IMG/VR virus record: IMGVR_UViG_3300045970_000109
Location: 1-52,201 of that record
Reading direction: 5' to 3' (one strand)
Source of the DNA: a virus
Length of the DNA: 52,201 bases
Both the position numbers and the translations under genes were made by a program. Shown in pieces: positions 39,803 through 47,191 of this stretch. Position 1 is the first letter of the stretch; the number at the start of each line of letters is the position of its first letter. The notes under the pieces are model-generated. The model saw only the letters and a program-made list of their open reading frames with translations, did not search any database and was not told where the DNA came from.

Positions 39803-40576
39803 TTTATGCTTTCTAAAACTCCAAGAGTTAAATCCATGAGCGGCAATCTTATCCTTATCGGCCATCTCAGGAATAACTTCTGTATTTCCTAAAACTCCTC
39901 CTATCCATTGTTCGAGTTCCTGATAGGCTGTGAACGGATCAAGCACCTTCTGGAAGTTAAGTTCCTTGAGATTAGGATCAACAACAAACCAATCACCACG
40001 CTCTCTGGTATGAAAGAACCCACAGGCGATAGCAATAGATAGTTTGTTCTCAATGGCCCAATCAGATAAGACTTCGTCACCTTTAACAGTTAGAAGCCTA
40101 AGGATCTCATCCATTTCAGTGCTTTTATTCTTACCATAGTAGGCTTTGTTATCACCAGTATAACCAATCTCAGCAGCCTTAGCTAGCCAAGAATCAGCAT
40201 CCCAGTAATAACTAAAGTCACCAAAGGTTGGACCAGTTCTCATATCCTTGAGAGCAATACCACCATACAACTTACCAGCAAATAGAACATAGAGATACTC
40301 TATGTCATAAGTCTGTGTGCTGTATCTACCACGGCCTTCGTGGTAAGCTTTCTCGCTAATCCTAGGATACAAGACATTACTCTCTAGTCTCCAGGAACGT
40401 TTCTCATCCCATTCAGGGAGAGGGAAATTGCCTTTGAACTCTGTTGTATTACGAGTGAAGACCCTAGTAAGATCAACACCTTGACCAGCTACCACGTCAT
40501 AATAATCTTTAAAACGACTAATTATTCGGATAACCACCTCCAGGTAATTTATATCCTTTATGTTGAGTTCTTCCAC
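39788..40576 (-). CDS. Hypothetical protein, 262 aa, start uncertain
   Basis: Not recognised. The body (DLTRVFTRNTTEFKGNFPLP, then YWDADSWLAKAAEIG) looks like a globular alpha/beta protein. The ATG at 40576 lies inside the GIY-YIG gene, which overlaps by 59 bases. A GTG a few codons later is an alternative. The endonuclease may have replaced the original start. Confidence 0.72.
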   Translation of the reverse strand: MEELNIKDINYLEVVIRIISRFKDYYDVVAGQGVDLTRVFTRNTTEFKGNFPLPEWDEKRSWRLESNVLYPRISEKAYHEGRGRYSTQTYDIEYLYVLFAGKLYGGIALKDMRTGPTFGDFSYYWDADSWLAKAAEIGYTGDNKAYYGKNKSTEMDEILRLLTVKGDEVLSDWAIENKLSIAIACGFFHTRERGDWFVVDPNLKELNFQKVLDPFTAYQELEQWIGGVLGNTEVIPEMADKDKIAAHGFNSWSFRKHKLDNK

Positions 40577-41249
40577 TTTTTTTAGTTAATACTTCGTGCA
40601 GTGTTCCCATACTTAATCCATTGTCTAAACAAAACTGTTTAAGTTCTTTTGTTATTACAATACTGCCATCTGGACATTGTATTGTCCATTCCATAGCCAT
40701 CACTTCTTTGCGTCTTTGTTTACATAATACTCTTGTTTTTTCTAACTGCTCTCTTGCTTTGGCAGCATGTTCTGGCGATAAAATCTTACCTTTATTAGAA
40801 GCAGAAATTTTCTGTTTAGTTTCTTCTGACAGAGGCCCATGACTTACACCAGCCTGTCGTTTAGAACACTTATCTTTATATTTCTGTCCATACTTCCTAC
40901 CCTTGTTAGCAGCAGATATTTTATGCTTTGTTTCTTCTGACCGCTTAATACCAAGGTGAGATCGTTTGGCTGGTAAAATATTATAAAGTGGTATATCTAA
41001 CCTTTTATAATAATCCATCCAGTTTTGCTCTTCTTTAGTAAGTTCATTGGTTAGTGTTTCAGACAGTTGGACAAAATAAAAACTTGCTTGTGTATGTTTA
41101 TCCCAACTTCTTTGCAAGTGTGAACAGTGGTGTCTGTTATTATTGAGTTCGTATTGATGTCTAATCCATCGCTTATCTACATCATACGCTTGCCCCACAT
41201 AAACCCAACCAGTGATTTTATTAAATATAGCATAAATCCCGCAACTCAT
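40518..41249 (-). CDS. GIY-YIG homing endonuclease with NUMOD repeats
   Basis: 243 residues. GIYAIFNKITGWVYVGQAYD is the catalytic start; KRSEETKHKISAANKGRK and LSEETKQKISASNKGK are NUMOD3 repeats. A C-terminal ITKELKQFCLDNGLSMGTLH resembles the NUMOD1/HTH element. Minus strand; it overlaps the 5' end of 39788-40576. Confidence 0.93.
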   Translation of the reverse strand: MSCGIYAIFNKITGWVYVGQAYDVDKRWIRHQYELNNNRHHCSHLQRSWDKHTQASFYFVQLSETLTNELTKEEQNWMDYYKRLDIPLYNILPAKRSHLGIKRSEETKHKISAANKGRKYGQKYKDKCSKRQAGVSHGPLSEETKQKISASNKGKILSPEHAAKAREQLEKTRVLCKQRRKEVMAMEWTIQCPDGSIVITKELKQFCLDNGLSMGTLHEVLTKKSGRTQHKGYKLPGGGYPNN

Positions 41250-41294
41250 TCAAACCTCGACATATAACTTAATTGTTAAAGTTTGAAATGATTC

Positions 41295-41519
41295 TCATGG
41301 AACCTCTATAATCTCAAAATGTTCTCTAAGGACGGGAATACTTATATTATTTTGTTCTGTCCATCCTCGAAAAGAAAATCTAAAATCAATTTGATTATCT
41401 TTTACTCTATCTAAAAAATTAATAAGGTCTTCTTTTTTATAATACTTAAGACCTTCTGGCTTAAGAACATATTCTCCAGTTGGAAGATATAAAAGTTCAT
41501 GATTTATAACTTTTCCCAT
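41295..41519 (-). CDS. LYLPTGE-family small protein, 74 aa
   Basis: HELLYLPTGEYVLKPEGL near the N-terminus and NNISIPVLREHFEIIEVP at the end: a minimal member of the family. It overlaps the kinase gene by 16 bases. Confidence 0.78.
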   Translation of the reverse strand: MGKVINHELLYLPTGEYVLKPEGLKYYKKEDLINFLDRVKDNQIDFRFSFRGWTEQNNISIPVLREHFEIIEVP

Positions 41520-41881
41520 CGGTCCCTCATCTTCTTGATGTGTTCCTCAGAAACACCATGAATGTTGGGATAGTTACCAGTCATCTCAATGACCTTAATA
41601 GGAATGTTAAGTTCCTTGGCCATATCAAAGTAGGCTTGCATCTCCCACTTCTTCGTGAAGGTATTACTGACAGCAACAGAGTTGCCAGCAAGGAGGTTCT
41701 TCCTAACCTCATCCTGGCACCACTTGTGAGCCTTACCAAGCAGTGAGCCATCCCACTTATACTCTCCGCTCAGGCTGAAATACATATCAGTCTCCAAGTG
41801 AGTGTATTCGGTGAGGGTCTTAGCAAAGGTAGACTTGCCACTACCAGGAAGACCACGAATAAGAAGGATGTTGACAGCCAT
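41504..41881 (-). CDS. PNK-like P-loop kinase
   Basis: 125 residues. LIRGLPGSGKSTFAKTL is Walker A; HLETDMYFSLSGEY provides the acidic residue, and a lid-like RKNLLAGNSVAVSNTFTKK follows. This is the AAA_33/T4 PNK-type kinase fold, which puts phosphate on 5'-OH nucleic-acid ends or small substrates. It is nine bases from a metallophosphoesterase gene, so kinase and phosphatase may form an end-healing pair with the RNA ligase. Confidence 0.8.
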   Translation of the reverse strand: MAVNILLIRGLPGSGKSTFAKTLTEYTHLETDMYFSLSGEYKWDGSLLGKAHKWCQDEVRKNLLAGNSVAVSNTFTKKWEMQAYFDMAKELNIPIKVIEMTGNYPNIHGVSEEHIKKMRDRWEKL

Positions 41882-41889
41882 GTTGGCTC

Positions 41890-42516
41890 CTAAGAAATAG
41901 GACGGAATTTGAGGATCTTAGCTACTTCAAGCAGGCTGACTGGTTTCATGTCCCAGGCATCAACACCGATATGAAGGATGTTTTCTGCTGTAAGTTTGTT
42001 TTCAGAGTGTGTATGCCCATGGAGAAGATACTCATCATCGGCAACGATGGGCCGCAAATGGCTATACCGCTGGTCGTATTCATTTGAACGTGGATCATCA
42101 GTATTGGCTGGCGGAAAATGACAGAGGTTCACCTTAGAGTCATAGACAGACTCACAGGTAATATCAGACAGCTTGATGCATCCATGATAGATAGCAGCCA
42201 TACCATATTTGAGGTATAGATCTGTCATCTGCTGGAACTTATCACCCTTGCATTCTTCAGCAAGCCAGTCATGGTTACCAGCAACAAGGATCTTGATACC
42301 ATTCAGCCTAGGTAAGAACTTAGGAACGTTCTCAAACTTCTTACCCATGACAACATCACCAAGGAAGATACAGATATCCATTGGTGCTACAACCTTGTTG
42401 TAGTTGTTGATAAGGCCTTCATTCATGTCATCCACGGTAGTCCAAGGACGATTAGGCATAATCTCTAATGCCCTGAGATGACCGAGATGTAGATCTGAAG
42501 TGAGGTAGAGAGCCAT
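41890..42516 (-). CDS. Calcineurin-like metallophosphoesterase
   Basis: 208 residues. SDLHLGH, FLGDVV, AGNHDWL, LCHFPP and LHGHTHS are the five metallophosphoesterase blocks. It is of the short single-domain type seen in phages and near PNK-like kinases. It may be the phosphatase of an end-healing pair; other phosphoester substrates are possible. Confidence 0.92.
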   Translation of the reverse strand: MALYLTSDLHLGHLRALEIMPNRPWTTVDDMNEGLINNYNKVVAPMDICIFLGDVVMGKKFENVPKFLPRLNGIKILVAGNHDWLAEECKGDKFQQMTDLYLKYGMAAIYHGCIKLSDITCESVYDSKVNLCHFPPANTDDPRSNEYDQRYSHLRPIVADDEYLLHGHTHSENKLTAENILHIGVDAWDMKPVSLLEVAKILKFRPIS

Positions 42517-42517
42517 A

Positions 42518-42640
42518 TTAACCGATCCCGAAGAAAGCTTGGACTATTGTTGCCAAGGTTGAGCAGAGGATAACAAAGGCGATAAGTAACCCGCAACCTC
42601 CAAAGTCACCATCGTAGATCTTTTCAAGAAACTTCCACAT
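42518..42640 (-). CDS. Small membrane protein, 40 aa
   Basis: MWKFLEKIYDGDFGGCGLL at 42640 has AAGGGA ahead. One membrane span (LLIAFVILCSTLATIVQAFF). It is one base from the next gene. Confidence 0.65.
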   Translation of the reverse strand: MWKFLEKIYDGDFGGCGLLIAFVILCSTLATIVQAFFGIG

Positions 42641-42641
42641 G

Positions 42642-42848
42642 TTATCCCTTTCTAGGTCCAAGCCAAGCAATTTCAAAGAAGAAGATGCAGCAGGTAAAGA
42701 GAATGATACCAAAGAAGAAGCTCTTATCCTTGGGTGTAGGTAGGTTAAGCTCAAGCCCAACAACTACCTTCTCAGCCTTGACAAAGAGTGCGCCTTCAAA
42801 GTACCAGTTCTCTGTTCTTTTAGTATGGTACTTGTTAAAGATTTTCAT
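42642..42848 (-). CDS. Single-span membrane protein, 68 aa
   Basis: MKIFNKYHTKRTENWYFEG and a C-terminal span (FFFGIILFTCCIFFFEIAWL). It overlaps the upstream gene by 14 bases. Function unknown. Confidence 0.7.
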   Translation of the reverse strand: MKIFNKYHTKRTENWYFEGALFVKAEKVVVGLELNLPTPKDKSFFFGIILFTCCIFFFEIAWLGPRKG

Positions 42849-43002
42849 CTTCTTCAGCCTGTTTGATAGCTACCGTGAAAGAGTTGCCAACATAGTTACG
42901 CATGTCCTGTTCGCTCTCTTGCTCATTGTAATGAGCACGAATAGCTTTGCAGGCATTGTTCTTCTTGGGCTGTTTGTTGGCATCTTTATAAGACTTACTC
43001 AT
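42835..43002 (-). CDS. Hypothetical protein, 55 aa
   Basis: MSKSYKDANKQPKKNNACKA at 43002 has AAGGAAGG upstream; the longer hydrophobic frame is a shadow of the preceding gene. Charged and helical. Confidence 0.65.
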   Translation of the reverse strand: MSKSYKDANKQPKKNNACKAIRAHYNEQESEQDMRNYVGNSFTVAIKQAEEDENL

Positions 43003-43003
43003 A

Positions 43004-43261
43004 TTAATACCTTCCTTCTTTGGTTTGATATTGAGGCCAGTAAACGATGTAACCAAGTCCCATGCTATCACGAACACCACCGCGAATACCATGAGCAGCT
43101 GCTTCTTTTAAGCACTGAGTGTCATCGTCACAATCAATGCCAAGACACTGGGCACCATACATACAGCGACCAGAGTAAGTAGTTCTGAGCCTACCACCAA
43201 TGATATCTGCAACCTCTTGCAGAATAGCCTTGGCTTCTTCAACTGTAAAGGTCTTAGTCAT
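43004..43261 (-). CDS. Hypothetical protein, 85 aa
   Basis: MTKTFTVEEAKAILQEVADI at 43261 (GAGG ahead). A Cys-rich middle (GRCMYGAQCLGIDCDDDTQC) could hold a metal. No family named. Confidence 0.68.
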   Translation of the reverse strand: MTKTFTVEEAKAILQEVADIIGGRLRTTYSGRCMYGAQCLGIDCDDDTQCLKEAAAHGIRGGVRDSMGLGYIVYWPQYQTKEGRY

Positions 43262-43265
43262 ATTA

Positions 43266-43421
43266 TTAATCCTCAGGAACAAAGGGTCCAATAACGAGCT
43301 TATTAGCTTCGTCACTGAAAAAGAAGTCTTCGAAAGTCCTATACCCATCTACTTTGACAACAACTTGGGCATCAAGATCAGGTGCGTTAGATAGTTCAGC
43401 AATCAACTGACCGATAGTCAT
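43266..43421 (-). CDS. Conserved-type phage microprotein, 51 aa
   Basis: MTIGQLIAELSNAPDLDAQV followed by VVKVDGYRTFEDF. The pattern LIxxLxxxPxDxxVxV is common in short phage proteins of unknown function. ATGA overlap with the upstream gene. Confidence 0.68.
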   Translation of the reverse strand: MTIGQLIAELSNAPDLDAQVVVKVDGYRTFEDFFFSDEANKLVIGPFVPED

Positions 43422-43786
43422 CGTTTGATTCCTTTGATAAGGTCATGAAGTTGATCCCAGGTATACCGTGGGTAATCAAACATCCTCATGAGGTTAGAGA
43501 CAGGCTCATTGACATCATAGTCAACCTTGCCGTAACAAATGCGTTGCCAAGCATGTTCAAGCGTTTCGTCAGGAGTCTTACCTTGTGCCTCCAGTTCGTT
43601 GAGTTTACGGGCAAAGTTCATTGCATCCTGAGATGCGTTAAGGTATTCAGTTAACCACTTCTGCCTGTCTTCAAGTAGCTTGTCAAGAATGGTTAAAGCT
43701 TCCTTGGCTTGGTCTTGTTGCCAATAAACTATACCAAGATCCTCTAAAGCTTCTCTTAGTTTGGTAATCTCTTCAGGTGTTAGCAT
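43418..43786 (-). CDS. Hypothetical helical protein, 122 aa
   Basis: MLTPEEITKLREALEDLG at 43786 has AAGGA ahead. Long amphipathic helices (ALTILDKLLEDRQKWL) suggest a coiled coil. No function recognised. Confidence 0.7.
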   Translation of the reverse strand: MLTPEEITKLREALEDLGIVYWQQDQAKEALTILDKLLEDRQKWLTEYLNASQDAMNFARKLNELEAQGKTPDETLEHAWQRICYGKVDYDVNEPVSNLMRMFDYPRYTWDQLHDLIKGIKR

Positions 43787-43787
43787 G

Positions 43788-44054
43788 CTATTCCTTTCGA
43801 GTAACTGTGATGGGAACAACTATAAGGGAATAAGTAAGGTTTGGTGTCACCTTACTCTGAGCATAATTTGGGTGATTCATTATGTTCATGATAGATGTAA
43901 TGAATCCTTTAGCAGCTGGTACGCTATTCCAAAGGTGTGCTAGGTCAATATCTTGCGTGAATAACTGATTGTTAAGCGCATGATAGCCGCTAGTGGTTTG
44001 AACGTAATTACGTTCATTCGTTATATCCTTAACTACATACTTCTCAATGGGCAT
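43788..44054 (-). CDS. Hypothetical protein, 88 aa
   Basis: MPIEKYVVKDITNERNY at 44054 is best spaced from AGGAGG; an upstream ATG overlaps the site itself. An alpha/beta protein, not recognised. Confidence 0.68.
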   Translation of the reverse strand: MPIEKYVVKDITNERNYVQTTSGYHALNNQLFTQDIDLAHLWNSVPAAKGFITSIMNIMNHPNYAQSKVTPNLTYSLIVVPITVTRKE

Positions 44055-44077
44055 ATCCATGCCTCCTATTAAACAAA

Positions 44078-44115
44078 GGAAAAGAGCCAACGCTATCAAG
44101 CTATTGGCTCTAACT
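44078..44115 (-). terminator. Rho-independent terminator after hemerythrin gene
   Basis: GAGCCAA (44084) pairs with TTGGCTC (44104). On the minus strand the stem is followed by TTTTCCTTT. It lies between the hemerythrin stop and the next gene. Confidence 0.75.
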
Positions 44116-44128
44116 AACTATCTTACAG

Positions 44129-44542
44129 CTATTTAGCGGGCTTTTTAAAACCCGGTGCGTTAATCTCAGCCCATTCAGCCCACATTTTATCATATATTGC
44201 CATGTGAGTAACAAACTCTTTCCTTATTTCAATGATGTTATCTTTGTTGAAGGTAACTTTATAGTCATCTATCAACCTCTTAACTTTTATTCCAATCCTT
44301 CTATGCTCCATGATATGTGCATGTGACTCATCGAATGGATAGTTCTGTCTAGCCATATAGAGTTCTTCATGTTCAAAATGATGGGTGCAGTAATCTAAGA
44401 ACGCCTGTGTAAGCTTTAACGGATCGGCATCAATGTGTCCATCTGATCCTACCGATAGCTGTACAAGGAATATCGTTAGATCTCTATGTTCAGCATCAAT
44501 CTTTTTGATACCAAGTAACGGGATGTTGGAGTAAATGCTCAT
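44129..44542 (-). CDS. Bacteriohemerythrin-like protein
   Basis: 137 residues. GIKKIDAEHRDL, HHFEHEELYMAR, HAHIMEHRRI and THMAIYDKMW give the H...HxxxE...HxxxH...HxxxxD ligand pattern of a di-iron, O2-binding hemerythrin. It could sense or store oxygen or bind NO; a phage role is not known to me. The start is only ten bases from the CCA of tRNA-Glu and lacks a clear ribosome binding site. A U-tailed hairpin follows. Confidence 0.88.
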   Translation of the reverse strand: MSIYSNIPLLGIKKIDAEHRDLTIFLVQLSVGSDGHIDADPLKLTQAFLDYCTHHFEHEELYMARQNYPFDESHAHIMEHRRIGIKVKRLIDDYKVTFNKDNIIEIRKEFVTHMAIYDKMWAEWAEINAPGFKKPAK

Positions 44543-44551
44543 GAACTTAAT

Positions 44552-44669
44552 TGGTAAGCCCTGCTAGATTCGAACTAGCTTGAAGTGTATGAAATTATCG
44601 GCCGCTTCTGTCCTGGAGATAACCTGTGATTAAACACTAGAGTGCCCGTGAACTCAGTTATCAAGGCTC
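44552..44669 (-). tRNA. tRNA-Glu(TTC) with 38-nt insertion in anticodon loop
   Basis: Acceptor GAGCCTT/AGGGCTT (two G-U), encoded CCA, T arm GCTAG-TTCGAAT-CTAGC and a perfect anticodon stem AGTGT/ACACT. The loop reads TT then 38 extra bases then TTCAT, so the spliced loop would be TTTTCAT with anticodon TTC. A further 5-7 extra bases separate acceptor and D stem (GAGT/ACTC). GATAAC there is complementary to GTTATC in the insert. The insert is far too small for a group I intron. Confidence 0.72.
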
Positions 44670-44675
44670 GTTTTA

Positions 44676-44879
44676 TTACTTGGGGATTAGGTGTAGTCTC
44701 TGGCACTCAGGGAAGGTAACCCGAATCTCATGGTTACACTGTGGGCAGTTGATAGTTACTTGTTTCCCATCAGGGATAGTAACTACCGTGGGCCTGATAG
44801 GTGTTGGAGCAGGTTTACTGCAACCAAACTCTATCCATACTAATACTGCAATGAAGATAATAGCTAGAAGCTTATTCAT
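44676..44879 (-). CDS. Secreted/anchored zinc-ribbon-like protein, 67 aa
   Basis: MNKLLAIIFIAVLVWIEFGC is a signal-like start with a Cys near the cleavage point, though the lipobox is imperfect. The mature part has CPQCNHEIRVTFPEC. AAAGGA precedes the start. Possibly a small lipoprotein. Confidence 0.68.
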   Translation of the reverse strand: MNKLLAIIFIAVLVWIEFGCSKPAPTPIRPTVVTIPDGKQVTINCPQCNHEIRVTFPECQRLHLIPK

Positions 44880-44897
44880 GTTGGTTCCTTTGAAAAG

Positions 44898-44990
44898 TGG
44901 TAGGCGCGTAGGGAATCGAACCCTAACAAGGGGCTAATCTGGCCCAGTGGAGTTTATAAGTCTCCCTATGCTACCATACATCACACGCCT
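44898..44990 (-). tRNA. Class II tRNA, anticodon read as TAT (Ile-like, uncertain)
   Basis: Acceptor AGGCGTG/CGCGCCT, T arm TAGGG-TTCGATT-CCCTA, encoded CCA and a long variable arm (GGGC/GCCC). The best anticodon arm is GGAGA-CTTATAA-ACTCC with one A-A mismatch, giving TAT. A long arm is not expected for Ile, so identity is open. Confidence 0.7.
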
Positions 44991-44998
44991 GTAAAGTA

Positions 44999-45005
44999 TG
45001 TATCG
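44999..45005 (-). promoter_or_regulatory. CGATAYA motif upstream of class II tRNA
   Basis: The minus strand reads ATACGATACATACTTTAC, ending at the tRNA 5' end, 15 bases from motif to gene as for Thr and Arg. Confidence 0.4.
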
Positions 45006-45034
45006 TATTGGCTCACCATGCCTCTACGATTGAT

Positions 45035-45111
45035 TGGTCCTCCCGCAGAGATTCGAACTCTGGACCCGAAAATTATGAGTTTTCCGCTCTAGACCGCTGA
45101 GCTACAGGAGG
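45035..45111 (-). tRNA. tRNA-Met(CAT) or Ile2
   Basis: Acceptor CCTCCTG/CGGGAGG fully paired, D stem GCTC/GAGC, anticodon stem GAAAA/TTTTC with loop CTCATAA, T arm CAGAG-TTCGAAT-CTCTG, encoded CCA. Elongator Met and lysidine-type Ile cannot be told apart by eye. Confidence 0.92.
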
Positions 45112-45140
45112 ATAGGGTTGTTTTCAATGGCCCCACTCTG

Positions 45141-45320
45141 TTACTTACTTCTTTGTTCTCCTGTGCTCTTACAAGATGGGCATATACCATGACTAATGTT
45201 CTTATCTTTGATGTCCTCATGGTTAGGCATAACCCAGATCTTGTTGTCTTGCAGATACTTCTTACACCAAGCACAGACTACAACAAACTGCCTTTTTGAA
45301 TAGTCAGGAATGTGCCACAT
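45141..45320 (-). CDS. Zinc-ribbon-like phage protein, 59 aa
   Basis: FVVVCAWCKKYL and NISHGICPSCKS give two CxxC pairs, a pattern seen in short proteins ending SHGICPxC. One base from its upstream gene. Probably binds zinc; the partner is unknown. Confidence 0.75.
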   Translation of the reverse strand: MWHIPDYSKRQFVVVCAWCKKYLQDNKIWVMPNHEDIKDKNISHGICPSCKSTGEQRSK

Positions 45321-45321
45321 G

Positions 45322-45678
45322 TTACTTCACCGTTTTAGTTTCAGTGAGGTCGTTGCCAAAGAACTTAGCCTGTAATGCCTTCTTAGCATAGAAGCGTTTC
45401 ATGTTGGCGTTATGCACATGGAGAGCATCATAGTAATCATCTTCTGGTTTAGCAGAAACTACCTCATCAATTAACTCAAACACACGCCTATTAGCCTGTA
45501 TGAGTTCAAGATACTCAGAAGAAGCCATGATCTTGAGATAGGTATGAGTATCTATCTGTTCTTCAATAACTTTGAGGAAGCTATTGTAGGCTGTCCAATC
45601 ATTACTAAGATGTGCCTTAAGTTGGAGAATAGCAAGCATATCAAATGCCGCCGCTTCATCTACATATACTCTAAGCAT
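45322..45678 (-). CDS. Hypothetical protein, 118 aa
   Basis: Not recognised. An all-helical protein (LQLKAHLSNDWTAYNSFLKV) with AAGGAG ahead. It begins at the last base of the nucleotidyltransferase gene. Confidence 0.72.
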   Translation of the reverse strand: MLRVYVDEAAAFDMLAILQLKAHLSNDWTAYNSFLKVIEEQIDTHTYLKIMASSEYLELIQANRRVFELIDEVVSAKPEDDYYDALHVHNANMKRFYAKKALQAKFFGNDLTETKTVK

Positions 45679-46358
45679 TATGGCTCCTTGTAGTCAATGA
45701 GGTATTTGTTGTAGTTAATCCATGTTCCAAGATCAAGATAAGAACCACCTTTAACTTTAGCAGTATTGTAGCCATTTAGAATGCTACCTACTTCTTTGTC
45801 TGGGTTTGGTAAGTTTAAGTTATACGAGTATATCAATCTTAAAAACTCACCGGTAAACTTCAACACACCCCAAAACCATTCTTGGTTGTTGATGTTCTTT
45901 GTACTCTTTACCTGGAAATACTTACTGTCAAGTCCAAGTCTGTCAACTCTTGTATCATCAGATGTAGTAAACAAGCCACAAATAATACCAGGCTCATTTA
46001 CCATTTCTTTAAAAGGATTACCTTCATAAACAGAATCAGGCAATCCGAATAAGACTTGATCATTTTTCTTAAGATCACATGCATTGTAGAAGTCTCCTAA
46101 TACAGCAGCAAAACCTGGAGTTGTTTGAAGGACATGGATATATTTGGCAGAGTCAGAGTAGTAATCAACAATGCCTTGTTTGAGTTCAGTGCCGTGTATG
46201 AAGTAGATAACTCTAGCACCAGCTTCTTCCATCTTATCTGTGGTATGTGCTATGAGCGGCTTGTATTCTAAGAAACCCTTTTGTGGTAATAACTCCTTAG
46301 GGAAGGGTAACCCTAAGCGTAATCCTTTACCGCCTACTGGAACTAAACCATAGATCAT
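45678..46358 (-). CDS. Sugar-nucleotide nucleotidyltransferase (RmlA-like)
   Basis: 226 residues. GLVPVGGKGLRLGLPFPKEL is the G-G-x-G-x-R-x...PK signature of hexose-1-phosphate nucleotidyltransferases; QVLFGLPDSVYEG gives the metal-binding Asp region. It likely makes an NDP-sugar. It is coupled (one shared base) to the GT-like gene upstream, which could use that sugar on DNA or cell surface. Confidence 0.85.
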   Translation of the reverse strand: MIYGLVPVGGKGLRLGLPFPKELLPQKGFLEYKPLIAHTTDKMEEAGARVIYFIHGTELKQGIVDYYSDSAKYIHVLQTTPGFAAVLGDFYNACDLKKNDQVLFGLPDSVYEGNPFKEMVNEPGIICGLFTTSDDTRVDRLGLDSKYFQVKSTKNINNQEWFWGVLKFTGEFLRLIYSYNLNLPNPDKEVGSILNGYNTAKVKGGSYLDLGTWINYNKYLIDYKEP

Positions 46359-47029
46359 TAGATAATACCATGTTCTTTCATCATACTAATCATTTCCTCA
46401 GAGCTGTTTGTATACATACCATCTCCATGATAGTTCAAAGCATCTCTTGTAGAAAGCTTGTGCAACCTATCCTCAGGTATGTGCTGTAGTATAAAGGCAC
46501 CAACCTGATCTTCAATACTTCCAACTACCTCTGGGATAGGGAATATGTTACTTACTTTACTTGGAACAATGCAAAGAATAGAACCGTTAGCCCGTGGATG
46601 TTCAGGCCAACTATCCCAATCCCCATAAGCCACATCGTAGTCTGAGTTCGCCAACTCATGTAATGTCTCACCTGTTGTAAAGAAATGATCCTCACCAAGA
46701 ATCAGAACAGGTTGATCGTAACCTTCCCAAGTTTCATAGATAAGATTGTAGCCCTCACAGAAATACATCCCATTACAGGGATTAGCAAAGCCGCTAGTAG
46801 TTCCATATTGATTGCTATCATGCACATCAATAGGACTAACGTATTTCGTAGGTGCGTGTAGTTCCTTGATGTAACTGTGAAGTGGTTCTTGACTGCTATA
46901 CTCTGCATCGTAGTCGTGCTTATACAGAGTATAGCAGTAGATCTCAACCTCTGGTAGGAAATGCCTAATGCTAGTTGCTGTTAGGTTCACCATCTTGTTT
47001 CGTTTAAAGTTCTTAAAGCAAACTATCAC
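46358..47029 (-). CDS. Putative glycosyltransferase-like protein, 223 aa
   Basis: PVLILGEDHFFTTGETLHEL and YDVAYGDWDSW recall GT-A folds with an acidic metal site. The N-terminus MIVCFKNFKRNKMVNL is typical of a first Rossmann strand. No family is certain; context with an RmlA-like enzyme is the main support. Confidence 0.6.
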   Translation of the reverse strand: MIVCFKNFKRNKMVNLTATSIRHFLPEVEIYCYTLYKHDYDAEYSSQEPLHSYIKELHAPTKYVSPIDVHDSNQYGTTSGFANPCNGMYFCEGYNLIYETWEGYDQPVLILGEDHFFTTGETLHELANSDYDVAYGDWDSWPEHPRANGSILCIVPSKVSNIFPIPEVVGSIEDQVGAFILQHIPEDRLHKLSTRDALNYHGDGMYTNSSEEMISMMKEHGII

Positions 47030-47055
47030 TTACATCTCCGTGCTATGTACTTAAT

Positions 47056-47187
47056 TTAGAACTCTTTGAAACTATTGATTGCTGCGTCCTCAGCCCTGCG
47101 AATAAGCTCAGCAAGGCATTTTGCTTTCCACTCTTTACCACCATAGTCAGCAGTGAGTAATTGAGTCCTAAGCTCTTCCTTACTCAT
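47056..47187 (-). CDS. Small helical protein, 43 aa
   Basis: MSKEELRTQLLTADYGG... one helix rich in Glu/Lys/Arg. No Shine-Dalgarno; the start lies two bases after the stop of 47192-47431, so it probably depends on coupling. Confidence 0.55.
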   Translation of the reverse strand: MSKEELRTQLLTADYGGKEWKAKCLAELIRRAEDAAINSFKEF

Positions 47188-47191
47188 TGTT

